The notes under the pieces were generated by a model. That model worked only from the letters and a program-made list of their open reading frames with translations. It was not told where the DNA came from and did not search any database. Positions 47,800 through 59,666 of a stretch of 64,000 nucleotides of DNA are shown here, one piece after another (the stretch's first letter is position 1; each line of letters begins with the position of its first letter). The DNA lies in assembly GCA_023653785.1 (NCBI GenBank), contig JAMKCH010005417.1:212728-276727 (forward strand), read 5' to 3'. The translations under genes and the position numbers were made by a program. The stretch comes from Ophioderma brevispina. Its lineage: Eukaryota; Echinodermata; Ophiuroidea; Amphilepidida; Ophiodermatidae.

Positions 47800-48465
47800 T
47801 TTATTGGGGAATATTTTAGCCGTAAAATCGAATGCCGACTAGAAGAACACAATTGTTACATGTAATTTGCAAACCATATTAGTTCTGCAGCAGAGGCCCA
47901 TTTTTTTCGATATAGGTGGTGAACTAATTTGAACAAAGGTTGTCATATTATCCATATAGGCCTACACAAAACCAACATTTCTGGGGAAATTTCTTTTTCT
48001 AAAAAATTAAAAACTTGTAAAATTAAGTTAGGGCGGGGTCACGTTTACCCACTATTTTCAGTATGAAAAATTGGTAATAAATGCCCATGTTGAACATTTT
48101 ATCACAATCTGGAGGTTGGTCCCACTAATATATTTGACCACATCTTGGACACCGAAGCCCTTCTATAACGTTGGTAATTAGCTTTCTTTCCCCGCCACCC
48201 CCCCAATCGTTACCCCTAACCCAATGCTGGTTTGAGATTGGGATGTCCGACAAGCACAGTGGTTGCACTAGTCAGAAATTATTATGCAAGGAGCATGGTG
48301 ATTTGTGGGTGGGAGGGTGTGTGATGGTGTTGTGTGTGTGTGTGTGTTACGGTCGTGTGTGGGGGGGGGGTTGTGGGGGGGAAAATAACCCTGATCTTTT
48401 ACTATTACATCTGTGGACATCGTGTCAAGCGATGACGGTCCACGGTTGTCAACATCATAGTTCTT
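47800..48465. other. Unassigned sequence
   Basis: Contains a (TG)n stretch (48327-48348) and a G-run (48361-48381). No secured exon; the 5' part of the Cys-rich gene may lie here or further up. Confidence 0.3.
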
Positions 48466-48960
48466 GGGCTAAGAAATGATTATTACAGTAAATTTATCGG
48501 CCTGCAGCGCAACCCCTCTTATCTAAGAAATGATTGGGTCAACAGTTAGAGGCCTCCGAAGTATAAATTTATTGTAAGTTCATCAATAAATCTATAAGCA
48601 TACGGCGAAAGCGTTCTATTGAGAAAATTATATTTCTGTAAATTTATAGGCCTGCTGAGACTTCTTAAAGAAAATCATTAATTCAGGTAAATAGATAGGG
48701 CCTGCGGCCGCAACCCTCTTGGACCTAAGAAATGATGCGGTCAGGCCTGCAAACGATTTCGTTTTAGTAAGAAAATGATTCGTTCAGTAATAATAGCCGT
48801 GGCACAATCATCTATACCTAAGAATGGTTTAGTTCAGTAAATTTATAGGCCTGAGGCGCATTTTCTTAGCTGAACAGTAAAATCGGCCTGCAGCGTAACT
48901 ATTTATAGCTGATGAAAATGATTAGTAAGTTGTAAATTGTACACATACAGCGCAAAAAAT
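48466..48960. repeat. Degenerate ~50-60-bp minisatellite
   Basis: About eight recurrences of ctaagaaatgat, cagtaaatttataggcctg and cagcgcaaccctctt, with large indels between units. Confidence 0.65.
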
Positions 48961-49294
48961 CCTCTTTTGTTCTAGGTTAGGTTTGATGGTTAAACTTGAA
49001 CCTCGCCTTGCCAAGCGTTACATTTTTTTGGGGGTTTAATATGGAGGGTGAGAGGGCGAGGACCGGGGGAGGCGCATCTGGGTAGGGTTTGCCTGTCACC
49101 CGACTTCTGAACTTGGAAACTGATTTTGTCTTTAAATTAGGGCCTTACTTAAAAATGGATTTGGAGGAAATTTCCAGGCTTAAGAACTCAAAATCGGCTC
49201 AAATTAAACTTCTGAGGTAACCAAAATTCCCAAAAGGGACCTCAAGAACTAAATTATGCTTCAAATGGAGTATTAAGTAATCAGTGTGGAGACT
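48961..49294. other. Spacer with dispersed-repeat relative
   Basis: Bases 49120-49290 match the repeat at 46560-46840. No gene seen. Confidence 0.35.
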
Positions 49295-49685
49295 GGAGGG
49301 ACGGAAATGGGGTGTTGGAAAGGAGAACCCTGAGGTAGTTTGGAAAGGAGGACCATGGATAGTTGGGGAAGTGGACCTGAGGTAATTGGGAAGGGAAAAC
49401 GGGGTTAGTTAAGAAAGATGCATGTGTCTGGAAGAGGACCCATGGCGTATTAGGAATTGGCAATATTTAGATGGAAAAGGGGAACTTTCGGGTGTTTAGT
49501 ACCGGGTGTGGAGGTAGTGCGGAAGCACGGTGCCCTGGATAGTTGAAAAGGGCACCTGTGTTGCCAATCCTTAGTTTACTTGAGGATGCTCTGGTGCAGG
49601 GACTAGATTGGAGACAGAGAAAGGGACCCTTGGGTAATTGGGAACGGCCACTGTGACAGTTAGGATCGGGGGAAGTGGAAACCAA
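49295..49685. repeat. Degenerate ~30-bp purine-rich minisatellite
   Basis: Repeated gaccctgaggtagttggga-like units (gaggtagtttggaaaggag, ggatagttggggaagtgg, gaggtaattgggaaggg) through the segment. Confidence 0.6.
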
Positions 49686-51907
49686 TATGTTGCCAAAGGG
49701 GCAGAGTAGTTATAGACAGAGCCCTAGGTAGTTTATCCTAATATTACAGGTCACGTATGATAAGGTCTCCATACGGAATCTAACAACCCGTAACATTGGT
49801 ACCCCGCTGCAAATCGCGAAAGCCGAGAACCGCGCAACTTCTAGTTTTGTTCTGTTATGTCTTGTTCTGGCATTTTTGGCTACTAGGACAAAGAATTACA
49901 ATCTTAAGGCTAAGGATGTTTTCACTCACGTTGGTACCCAAGGGGTACCCCAAAAGGAGACAACTTTGAGGGGTCATTAGACAAGGCCAACAAGTGCGGT
50001 ATAGAGATTTTATTCTCCCCAAAGGGGGGTGGGGGTGGGGTACGGTGTAGAAGTAATTATAGTCGACGTACTCACAGGTCCGGTTTACAACGGTAAGAAT
50101 AGGGCAATCATTGAGTTGAATGTTCACGCAACATTGTTTCACGCTTTATTCCGTTATCGTTACGAGCCCAGACTATGCTCCTGCCGGACTATAGTTGCTT
50201 TCCACCAGGGTTATTACCTTTAAAAAAGAGGCAAAACATTGCTTTCGAAATGCGTCACAATATCTCAAAATGGAACAAGATGTCTCACGACCATGCTCTT
50301 TTTTAGGCACGATTCTTTCCCGACAAGAGATCTGGGGGTGGCAATAACCCCCTCACGACACACACCCCCTGGTCTGTTACGCTACTGCACGTAAGTTCAA
50401 ATAATATGCGAGGAAATATTATTATTAAACTACTCAAATTGATATGATGAGTTACTTTAGCACTTCAAAAAACTTGCACACTGAAGTATAGGACGTTTCA
50501 CTCCGATAAAACCCCCCCCAGGTAATGGATTCATTTGTTTGAGCTTTAAATTTGTGCGATGTTATGAAAATGAGGAATGGACGATCTGAGATCCTTTTAG
50601 AATATACTTAAGCATTTTAATAATGGGAGGAGAAAAATAATGTCAGCGCTGTGTAGTCACATGAAATAAGATGATTTATCTCATTTGGTGGATTCTACCC
50701 CCCCCCCCCCCAGCCCCGCCCCCCCCCCCCCCCCGTGATCTACATTACTTTAGAATATTTATATGAACCTAATAAGTGGTGCTAACTACCCAAATAATGA
50801 TATGGTTACAATCCAAACCACATGCTTATAAGCAAAGCATTGGAAGTTGTACTATCTAGTAGATGGTATATCAATACCAGTGTCAATTCATTTATTGTGA
50901 TTTTCATGGGGGGTCCTTTCCCCCTTATAACTCAACTTGTACACGGTTATATTTTTTGCATAATGCCAGTTTCGGAATCCTGAGATTTCAAGCTTAATTT
51001 TGATATTATATGATGCACTTTGTTCAACCTTAGGTCACTGGTTACTCGAAAAACATAGAGGGTTTCTCGGGCTCTTGCTGCAGCACTTCAGAATAATATA
51101 GATAATTTGCATATATTAGGGTGAAAAACAAACCAGTATAAGGCTTGATGACTAACAAAGATAAAAAAACTCATTGTTAAACGCATAACAGCCACATTTT
51201 TTTGAAAAGTGCGCCCAATTTTCCAAAATTTTGAGATATTGCACTTTATTGGTTAAGTGATTTTTTAACTGCTGAATGCGTTGAAGCTCCAAGTTAAGCA
51301 CAAATTAGAACCCAGGTCTGCAAAATCATTATTCATTCTTGTTTGTTTTCAAAACTTTTACTTACCAAGCTCACTCTACACTCAGTGGTCCACGGCTGAA
51401 CTACTACCAAAAGTTAACCCCAGGCCAGACCAAAACTTGAAAATAAAAACATTACATACTCCATCATTTTAATTGCCCCTTAAAAATCAACCAAATATAC
51501 TTGGTAGTAATACCTACTACCTAGCATCCCACTGCATGGCAAATTAGTATCAACCAGGTAACGCAGCATCCTAACATCCTGCTGCAAGAAAAAATTAGAC
51601 AACCTTAAACCAAGACCACCCCAAAACAAGTGCCAGCACCATTGTTAACTGTCAGGGTGTTATTGTAAATCAGTTAATGCCAAGACATGGTTATTAGAAT
51701 CTATTGCCAAAATTTACAATAAATGTTAAAAACATGGTTTTTAGTACAGGTCAGTTGTATGATTTCAGCAAATGAGAGAAAATATGCAAATCTCTAACCA
51801 TTGGGCTATGAAAAGACATTTTAATACACTGTATCAGTGATTTGCTGCTAAATCAGGAAATTTTGAAAAAAAATAATAAAAAATACCTGTTTGCATTTGA
51901 ATATAGG
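49686..51907. other. Unassigned sequence
   Basis: Includes an inverted fragment of the 26561 repeat head (49812-49847). A possible splice-flanked 38-nt exon lies at about 51361-51398 (-) with donor AGCTTG|gtaagt. Open frames at 49855-50223 are unsupported. Confidence 0.3.
50698..50734. repeat. Near-pure C tract, 37 nt
   Basis: Three C runs separated only by ag and g. The minus strand is a strong G-quadruplex candidate. Confidence 0.9.
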
Positions 51908-52480
51908 TATCTTAACATACACTGCATGTGGCCAAGTCTGAAAACACCCTAATAGAACAATATCGGATGTTTAAGTCTTTACCATCTGTACGGACACTTA
52001 CGGACACTAGTACGTAATTTCCCCTGGACAAGAATTAAAACCGCTTGGTTGTCTCGATTTAACCCATGCCCATATTTGGGAAGCTGGTCCCGGCTGCGAT
52101 GGTTATCTCGATGTATGTTTTGCTGATAAGGGAAAAGCGCTGATCCCTGATCTGCTGCATCCTTGAAATGATGCTACATGGTTTATGGTATGGTTTGGGC
52201 CACAGTGATCAGCGACCATTTGTGAAAGCGCTTAGAGGCCAATAGCATAAGGCCTATTAAATCTCTGCTATTATTATTATACTGCCATACGTAATTGAAT
52301 GGGGAGATTCATAACTTTGAACTCTTCTTATTTTCTTTCTTTCCTTTCTATGAACTTTTCCTTTGTAAACAAAATAATTATGAGAATTCCTACAGACATA
52401 TCCTTCACCATTTAATCCATTCCGCAAATTTTAAATATTTTGACTCTTGGGCAAATCACAACATAGTGTCTATAAGTTAC
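51908..52480. repeat. Older dispersed repeat, interrupted copy (pair at 59371-59665)
   Basis: Bases 51908-52019 and 52289-52480 are colinear with 59371-59665 (gtatcttaacata, tacggacacttac, acgtaattgaatgg, ttttgactctt, catagtgtctat). The middle is a SINE insertion. Confidence 0.8.
52020..52288 (+). mobile_element. SINE insertion with 9-bp target duplication
   Basis: Flanked by tacgtaatt at 52011-52019 and 52289-52297. It ends with aaagcgcttagaggccaat and a (att)n tail (52269-52282), typical of LINE-mobilised SINEs. The insertion splits the older repeat whose unbroken relative is at 59371-59665. Confidence 0.85.
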
Positions 52481-52765
52481 AAGTATTAACTCACATGGTT
52501 TAATACCTCACTCCAGAGGTTGGTTTCAACCAATCCAATTAAGCATTTCATTATCTATAGCGTATTTTTTACAGGGGTACCTGGTGATAAAATGTTTTTT
52601 TAAAGTATTCAAAGAACCACAGATCAGGATCAGAGTCCAAAACTTTTCTTTTCAGAAAGTATTAAACACTTCTGGTCTAAAAATGGCATTAATTTTCATT
52701 ATTTGAAATAGGGCAGTGTGCAAGTTTTTTGAGTTATAAAATAATTACTTTTATATTATATCCAG

Positions 52766-53037
52766 GTCCTTCAGGACTAGCTCTCATTTATGTGAAGCAT
52801 TGACAGAGCAACATTTGGGTTATATTTGCCCATGGCCAGTTCTGTTGTGTGGTTGGGTACACGTTAATGACCTTACATTGTATATTTGTATCGACATCCG
52901 ATACGTGGGCCAATTGTGCACAATCGGCAGAAAATGGGATCAAGCAAAATAATATCAGGATCCCTCCAAACATGCTCATTGTTGATGTACTGAATGAAAG
53001 GGCCACGTACAATGGTTTTTTCCAGGTTTTTAAGTAG
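52766..53037. other. Stop-poor segment, possible exon of uncertain strand
   Basis: A good plus-strand acceptor, tatattatatccag, ends at 52765. Several frames stay open. Plus frames read GYICPWPVLLCGWVHVND, and separately NNIRIPPNMLIVDVLNERAT before CAG|gttttt. The minus strand gives a signal-peptide-like MSMFGGILILFCLIPFSADC with a donor AAT|gtaagg. The competing readings cannot all be real, and I cannot choose between them from sequence alone. Confidence 0.3.
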
Positions 53038-53538
53038 AAACATGAGACAGAATTTCAAGTTACCTGTATCCTCTGAAATTTCCTTTGGAACTTTTGGACA
53101 AAACATGTTAAAAGTTCAAAATTTAAAAAAAAAAAAAAAAATAACCAATTTAAAAACAATTTGACCCAGTGCGATCTTTAATATATGGGGTAAATCATTG
53201 GATCAGATCAGTGATCGGCCGATCTAAAAAAAAATATCGGCCATCCGATCGTCAGGGGAAACCCTGGATCGGTTAATCTTCTAGAATGATACAATACATT
53301 TCTTACCTAGCACCCCGCTATGAAAACATGTTTATGATTATCAGTCAGACGTGGCTGTGCCGCATATGTATATACTGCCTCGTTTGAAACATTGAGTGAC
53401 TTAGACCTATCCTACTGCTTGAGGAAGTGCACTACATTCTTACACCACTTGACTTATCGGTCTTGCAAATGAACAGTACAGCACTGGCAAAATGCACTTG
53501 CCTCACCTACTACTACATCTTAAAAAAAAACTAATAAG

Positions 53539-54130
53539 AGCAGCAAGTCAATTGCATCATTTTTCTATAATTCTGAAGGTAAGAAATTGAATGCTGGTAT
53601 ATTAAACTAAGATTTTTCTTTTTTAAGAGTGGTTCTAATTACTATCTGTTTGTCATCTTCAATTAAGTGTTGTAGTGCAGAACTTTTAAATTTCATTTGT
53701 TACACAGGTACCCATGTTTAAGTCATATATCCAAACACACTTGATTTTCTTTTTCTTCATTTTTGCTTTGATATAGAGAATTGTATACACTAATCTCAAG
53801 TTAAACTCCAATATTTGCAGGTCATTATCTTACCCACTCTTAGTCCCAGACTAATTATGGTGTAAAAGATGACTTGGGCCATTTTTTTTTTTCTTTTCAT
53901 GGAAAGCCTATATTAATTTCCATGCAAATGAATGTTTTAATGCCTTGAATAAGTTTAACCATCATTTCACTGGGAATGGATTTATAGGTATAATCTGAAG
54001 TCAACATATTTTTGTTTTCCACATATTTAACATTTGAATACTAAGCTTGGCCATAATTTTTATTCCTACAGCCAATAACTACTTAAAGGAAGTCATGTCT
54101 AGGAAAGAGTATAGTGAAGCTGCCGAGTAG
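53539..54130 (+). CDS. Possible last two exons of a plus-strand gene
   Basis: The first exon ends at 53578 with a strong donor, CTGAAG|gtaaga, and reads KSIASFFYNSE plus one base. The next begins at 54072 after an excellent acceptor, tttttattcctacag, with two leftover bases, and reads NNYLKEVMSRKEYSEAAE then TAG (54128-54130). The phases agree. The start of the first exon is uncertain (53539 or 53544), with a weak acceptor. The upstream segment 52766-53037 might belong to it. No family was recognised. Confidence 0.4.
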
Positions 54131-54295
54131 AATATGAACTACATATGGCCCTCTTTCTTTTTCCATGTATTAGTTAAGACGATTTCCAATCTGAGATGAG
54201 AAGATTAAGATCAAGAAAGGGGAGAGGACCAAAGTTTAATAGGTAAATAGGGGGGGGTGCATAAAAAAGTGCTTGTATAACTACTGGATATAGAG

Positions 54296-55090
54296 ATAAA
54301 ATTGAGAGAGAGAGGGATCAAGAACAGGAGAGACAGATGATGGAATGAGAAAGACAGCAAGAGCAAGAGATAGAGAGAGAGAGACAAAGTGAGAGACAAA
54401 GAGCGAAACAGCAAGAAACAGAACGAGTAAAGAAGCAAAGATGACAAGAAAGAGCAAGAGACAGAAAGAGCAAGAGACAGAAAGATCAAGAGACAGAACG
54501 AGTGAACAGAGCAAGAGAAAAAAAGCGACAAAAGCGAGGCAAGAAGAGTGAGAGCCAGAAAGAGTAAAGATAGAGATGAAGCGAGACAGAAGAGCGAGGG
54601 AAATAAGCAGAGAGACATAAACATTACGAGACAGAAAGAGCAAGAGACAGAAAGAGCAAGATCCAGAAAGAGCAAGACAGACAGGAAGAGCAAGAGCACA
54701 CAGCAAGAGAGACAAAGAGCGAATCAAGACAGAAAGCAAGACAAAGAGCACGCAAGACAGAATAGCAAGACACAGACCGACATAGGGCAGACAGATGCAA
54801 TAACAATAAAGAAAGAGCGAGACAACAGAAAGAGACAGAGAGGTCAAGAGCAAAGAGACAAAGAGCAAGCAAGACAGAAAGCGAGACAAAAATGAGAAAC
54901 ACCGAAAGAGCAAGAGAGACAAAGAACAATAAAGAGCGAGCAAGCGAGAAAGAAAGAGCAAGAGGAGGCAAAAATGCACAAGAGAAAAAAAGGAGAGGGC
55001 TTGATAGAGAGAGTTAAAAGAAAAAAAAGCTTGACGAGGGACACGTGTGAAAAACAAGAGCTTGCAGAGACAACGCGAGAGAAACAGACC
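54296..55090 (+). repeat. ~800-bp polypurine tract of GA/GAC words
   Basis: The plus strand is almost only A and G with regular single C or T, built from agcaagagacagaaag (16-bp) variants. Long frames on both strands (up to 271 codons on the minus strand) are Leu/Ser or Arg/Lys/Glu low-complexity by-products. Such a tract can adopt triplex (H-DNA) structures. Confidence 0.85.
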
Positions 55091-55123
55091 CCTCATCTTG
55101 TAGTTTCTGTATATTATACCAAT

Positions 55124-55270
55124 ATTAACTGACTATGAGTGTGCTGGTAAAATATGATCACAAGGTGAAAGATGGTGTTTCCATTCACGAGCCGCATGCG
55201 CGTGAAATGGACAATCCATCCTTTCACCGCGTGATCAATTTTACCATCACACGAATACAAGTCAGTTAAT
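55124..55270. mobile_element. Snap-back MITE, 147 bp
   Basis: attaactgac at the left pairs with gtcagttaat at the right; the inner arms tggtaaaatatgatcac and aaggtgaaagatgg pair with their complements. The central loop is gccgcatgcgc-like. Confidence 0.8.
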
Positions 55271-55413
55271 TTTGTTTTAATATAACGCCTATCAATATAT
55301 TCTGTCATTTAATTTAATTAGCATATCCTAAGCCTAGCTGGATCTACAGGGCCTAGGCTAGGCTATGAAAAAAATGACCAGTTCCATGATTTTCCAAGAA
55401 AGCAAAAGCGTAC

Positions 55414-55761
55414 TTGCCTTTGTAGACCCATAATTGACGAGGTGATATTTTCCAGCATTCAGTAAGAGCTACAAGGGTTCAAAGAAATCAAAGTTCCAGA
55501 TCCAGTTAAAATTCAAAATCGATTATAAAATTTCAACATGTAACGCTGACCATCAATCTTTCTTTTCTCCAACAGTAATAGTTCAAAACAGCCTCAAATA
55601 AGTCAGTCTGCTCCCTGTGATACAGCATGTCCTGACAGAATCTTGACAGCATATTTTATTTGACGGCTTGGTTTTTTTAAATCCAGTCGTCAATTAAATC
55701 AACTAGATCTGAATTCCTTTACTAGCGCAAATCGAGGAGTTTTGCCTTCCGTGGACGCCAT
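55414..55761 (-). CDS. Possible first two exons of a minus-strand gene
   Basis: The first exon, 55761-55723, has ATGG in good start context and reads MASTEGKTPRFAL to donor GCGCTA|gtaaag. The second exon begins at 55468 after a strong acceptor, tttctttgaacccttgtag. It ends either at 55414 (GGCAA|gtacgc) or at 55418 with a GC donor (ACAAAG|gcaagt). In phase 0 it reads LLLNAGKYHLVNYGSTK, which is open throughout and fits the GC donor with a whole number of codons. Exons below 55.4 kb were not secured. No family was recognised. Confidence 0.35.
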
Positions 55762-58730
55762 CGTCGGCAAGGAAGACTGTTTTCAATTTTCATCACATAG
55801 TCACTTGTCGGATTGGCACACGTTTCCATACATTCTATGGCGGTGTACAGTCGTAGCAAACGGGAGATGAAAGTACGAAATTATGTGCTAACAACCTCTT
55901 CATCAGACTGCGTTTGGTCGCTCATATGTACCCGCATGGCGTGTTTAACACAAATCGTGCAGGTGGAAATAAAGGCATGTGATAGTAAAACTATAACGCG
56001 TAAATTAGTTAATTTGTAGACATTGAGATGAATGGTTAAAACTCTATTGAATAGTCACGTGACACAAATAAAAACAATTAAAATGACTAGAATCTAGTAT
56101 GAGTATATAAAAGTAGATGAAAAAAGTAAGAAAAGCAAGCTAAAACTGCTTACATCTAACATACAAGTGCGATTAAAAAATAGATGTTTCACAGTGATGA
56201 ATGCAAATGTGTGAATCTGACAGATAGCAGTTTAGGACAGTACCCTAAGCCAGATGTCCCTGCACGTAAGAACATCACTTGTTAGCAAAATTTCAAACTA
56301 TCCCTCATATTTCATAGGCGATAAAACAATACTCCCAATTAGCAGTCAATATTTGCACAGTCATCACTCCAATGTTCCCATCATTTCTGGAGCATTGTCC
56401 CCCAAGACCCTATACCTGGGCCATGCCAGCTGGTCTCTGTAAATACTTGTCATGGAGGATCAATCAATAACCTTCCCTACAATGGCCAACAGGTGGCCGA
56501 GTCTTGAGAAGTCACAAGTGGTCAACCACAATGTTGCCAAATCTCCATTTACAAGCCTTAATGGGTGATATTGTTTAATGCTTCTGTTCGCTAAAACTGT
56601 ATCTGTAATATCAGAAATTCCAGCATATACATTTCACAAAATATTGGTGTCTGATGAATGATACTATTTTTTGCTATTTATTAAGTGAAATCTTTAGGGC
56701 TATTTTTTGTTTGTTTGGATGTTATGAACAAAAATGTGCCCTATTCTGTTTGACTAAAATTGTAATTTTACACTAATTTTAAGTGTTCGGTGGGCTTAGA
56801 AAATTAACCTTTTATCTATCATACATGGATTGAAGTATCAGTGTGAAACTTCAGAGATGGGATACTGGGGTCAAGGTCATTCAAACACATTGAAAACTTT
56901 ATATGATTAAATTGGTCCATCCCCTTGAAGACTTTTAATTTATACGAAATTGTTTTGCAATATGGCATTTATCTGAAATTCCCCTGCAGAGACACTTGGC
57001 AGAAATTTGGTAATATCCATTTTGCCTATGAAAAGATTCAATATTTTAAAGTTACAAAGTGAACACAAATTAGATCATGGGTGTTGTTACTGTACACATA
57101 AAAGGTGCTTTTTCTCAGCCTAAGACTTCGGTTTTGGACTCATTTGACTGAATTGTTCATGCTGATTCCAAATATGGTCTTGAAAATGCATATTTTTGTT
57201 TAAAGAGACAGAAGGACATTTCGAGAAAGAAGTGCCTCCAATTTTTTTCAAACCCAGGTTTTTTGCATATTTGGAATGATTACCAATGTATTAGATCATA
57301 CCTGAAGTGAATAAGCCGAATATGCCGTCTTTATGTAATAAGATGATGATTTAGTATTTTCTGTCGTGCACGACAGAAAATCAAAGCATGGTTTTCTATG
57401 GGGATGATTATGATAGCAGGCAAGTTCAAAACAAGGTTTGCAGTTTTCTTTTGTACTTGTTTGTCCAATTAACTTTCAAAACGTTCTTGGTAGGTGGTCT
57501 ACAACCGATCCAATGCAATTTGAGAGAAATTAGTAGCCTCAAAAAATTCCCTCCTGTCACTTTAATTTAAAAAATACACAACTTTGAAACTCCAAGCAAC
57601 TATGTTCGCCTGCATAGCCTAGAATATAAACTATAACTTACTAAAAATGACAAGTTCAAAGAGTTTCTAGGTGTTACTAAAAAGTAATATGCATGCTATA
57701 ACCATTCCGTAAATTCAAAATGAAAATCTCTCGATTAAAAAAGTAAGTAGTACCCACTGCCAATTGAAATTATTAGCAATGAACATGATTCATCATCTCC
57801 AATTTAGGGTCATTTTCCCAGCAACACTGGTCACCACAATCCAGCCAGATTCATCCTACGGTCTACTGTGACTCATACTTGTAGGTAATACCTAAGACAT
57901 AGCCCCTGTCTCTGCTTCACATCTATCAACCATTCATTAGACTAAGTTGGTTGCTTTGTGACAACAGTATAATTGTGTGTGATTCAGCTACCATTGCACT
58001 AACTAGCAAGCTTGCTAATAACCTCATGTTCTTCTATTTTGGTGTAAGCTATATTTGGGTACATGTTGGTGTTAAATATCAACATTGTCAGGTGTGTTTT
58101 TTGGTTTGTTCACATCTGACTTACCTATCCAAGCTAAAGTGTAGGACTAAGCAAGTAAACCCAAAAGATTAATCAAGCCTTTTTTGAAAAACATGTTCAC
58201 TTCTGGATTCAAACATGTTACAGAGGGGTTCATCACAAATCAACAACGATGCATCCATGCGTCCGCGTATTTTTATCCCGCGAGGGCGGCTCCCTTTCAA
58301 CAACGAAAATCTTCTTGAAAACTTATTAATATCGTGTATAAAGGAACATAATTATTCTTACTATAATACTAAAATGTTCCTAGTTCACAAAAATCATTCC
58401 TCATTAAAATATTTTAGCAAAATCTAAAGCAAAGCAATAGTTTTGCAAGTTTATTGCTTTACAGTTTGCTCCTGGTGTCCTAGCGCGTACTCAGAGTTCT
58501 AAACGTGACGAACAGTGCGTCCACTTAAGCGTACCGCGTAAACGCACTTCCGTGAACACTGCGCCGGGTGTAACGCGCTAATTTGCATATCAACTGTGGG
58601 TTGATAACGAATCAACAATGGTATGCTCCTGTACAAGGAGATACGATGAGTTGTTGAAAGACTGATCTTTGCTCTCATCTCCAAAATGAGACAATTATCA
58701 CCTAAAGAGAGAAAATGCTGTGTAACATAT
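55762..58730. other. Unassigned AT-rich sequence
   Basis: No secured exon. A perfect palindrome, tttctgtcgtgcacgacaga followed by aaa, lies at about 57357-57380. CpG-rich wording at 58490-58580 precedes an atttgcatat octamer-like site at 58581; whether this is a promoter is unknown. Confidence 0.3.
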
Positions 58731-59044
58731 AAACAGTTGTCTGTCTAAAAGTTTAAACAGTTGTCTGTCTAAAAGTTTAAACAGTTGTCTGTCTAAAAGT
58801 TTAAACAGTTGTCTGTCTAAAAGTTTAAACAGTTGTCTGTCTAAAAGTTTAAACAGTTGTCTGTCTAAAAGTTTAAACAGTTGTCTGTCTAAAAGTTTAA
58901 ACAGTTGTCTGTCTAAAAGTTTAAACAGTTGTCTGTCTAAAGTCTTAGCTGTCTGTCTAAAATTAAACAATTGTCTGTCCAAATTCAAACAGTTATTCAA
59001 ACAGCTGTCTAAATTTTAACTAGTTATCTAAAGTTCAAACAGTA
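58731..59044. repeat. 24-bp minisatellite, eight perfect copies plus decayed tail
   Basis: The unit aaacagttgtctgtctaaaa + gttt repeats without a mismatch eight times (58731-58922), then degrades to 59044. The minus-strand frame reads (KLLDRQLF)n because 24 is a multiple of three. Confidence 0.95.
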
Positions 59045-59370
59045 GTTTTTTAATAGAACAGTCCAATTATGGTTCTTTCCCCTAATTTGGAGTTATTTTG
59101 CCAAATTGTTACTTAGGCCTATCACTTAAGATTTGTGATCTCTCTCTTCATGGTTCCTGGATCACAGAGAACTACCACCTACTATAGAGTGTCTCATTGG
59201 CTCATTACAGGACACAACCTGATATCGCCCTCTGTGCAACCAATCAAAATAGTGCTTCTATATATCTATATAAATCATACCACTGTTCTTACAGTCAATA
59301 TATGATGTTACGATCAGAAAAATCGAAAAATTCATCAAAAAATCCGATTTTTGCATGTCTATAACAAGTT
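59045..59370. other. Unassigned sequence
   Basis: No gene or clear repeat recognised between the minisatellite and the dispersed repeat. Confidence 0.3.
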
Positions 59371-59665
59371 TAGGTATCCTAACATACCCCACAAGTTATA
59401 GGACCAAAACAACCTAACAAGGACAAAGACAGATATTTTCATCATTACTCTCCGTATGGACACTTACTACAACACGTAATTGAATGGAGATTCATATCTT
59501 TGAACACTGCTGTTTCTGTTTCTTTTCTATACATTTTTCACTTGGAAAAAATAACTTAGAGAATTCTACAGACTGATTCTTCACTTTTAAGCTATTTATT
59601 CCTTCCTGCAAATTTAAAATTTTTTGACTCTTTTGCATAAACCATAGTGTCTATTAAGAATAGAC
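59371..59665. repeat. Older dispersed repeat, uninterrupted copy
   Basis: Colinear with 51908-52019 plus 52289-52480; lies immediately beyond the stop codon of the gene ending at 59667 and may form its 3' UTR. Confidence 0.75.
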
Positions 59666-59666
59666 A

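Noticed and set aside
54211..55096. Minus-strand frames of 162, 271 and 115 codons
   Set aside because: They are Leu/Ser/Phe low-complexity translations of the polypurine tract; overlapping frames on both strands are open only because the tract lacks stop words.
58698..59000. 100-codon frame with (KLLDRQLF) repeats
   Set aside because: It is the translation of the 24-bp minisatellite, whose period is a multiple of three; no start context or flanking coding sequence.
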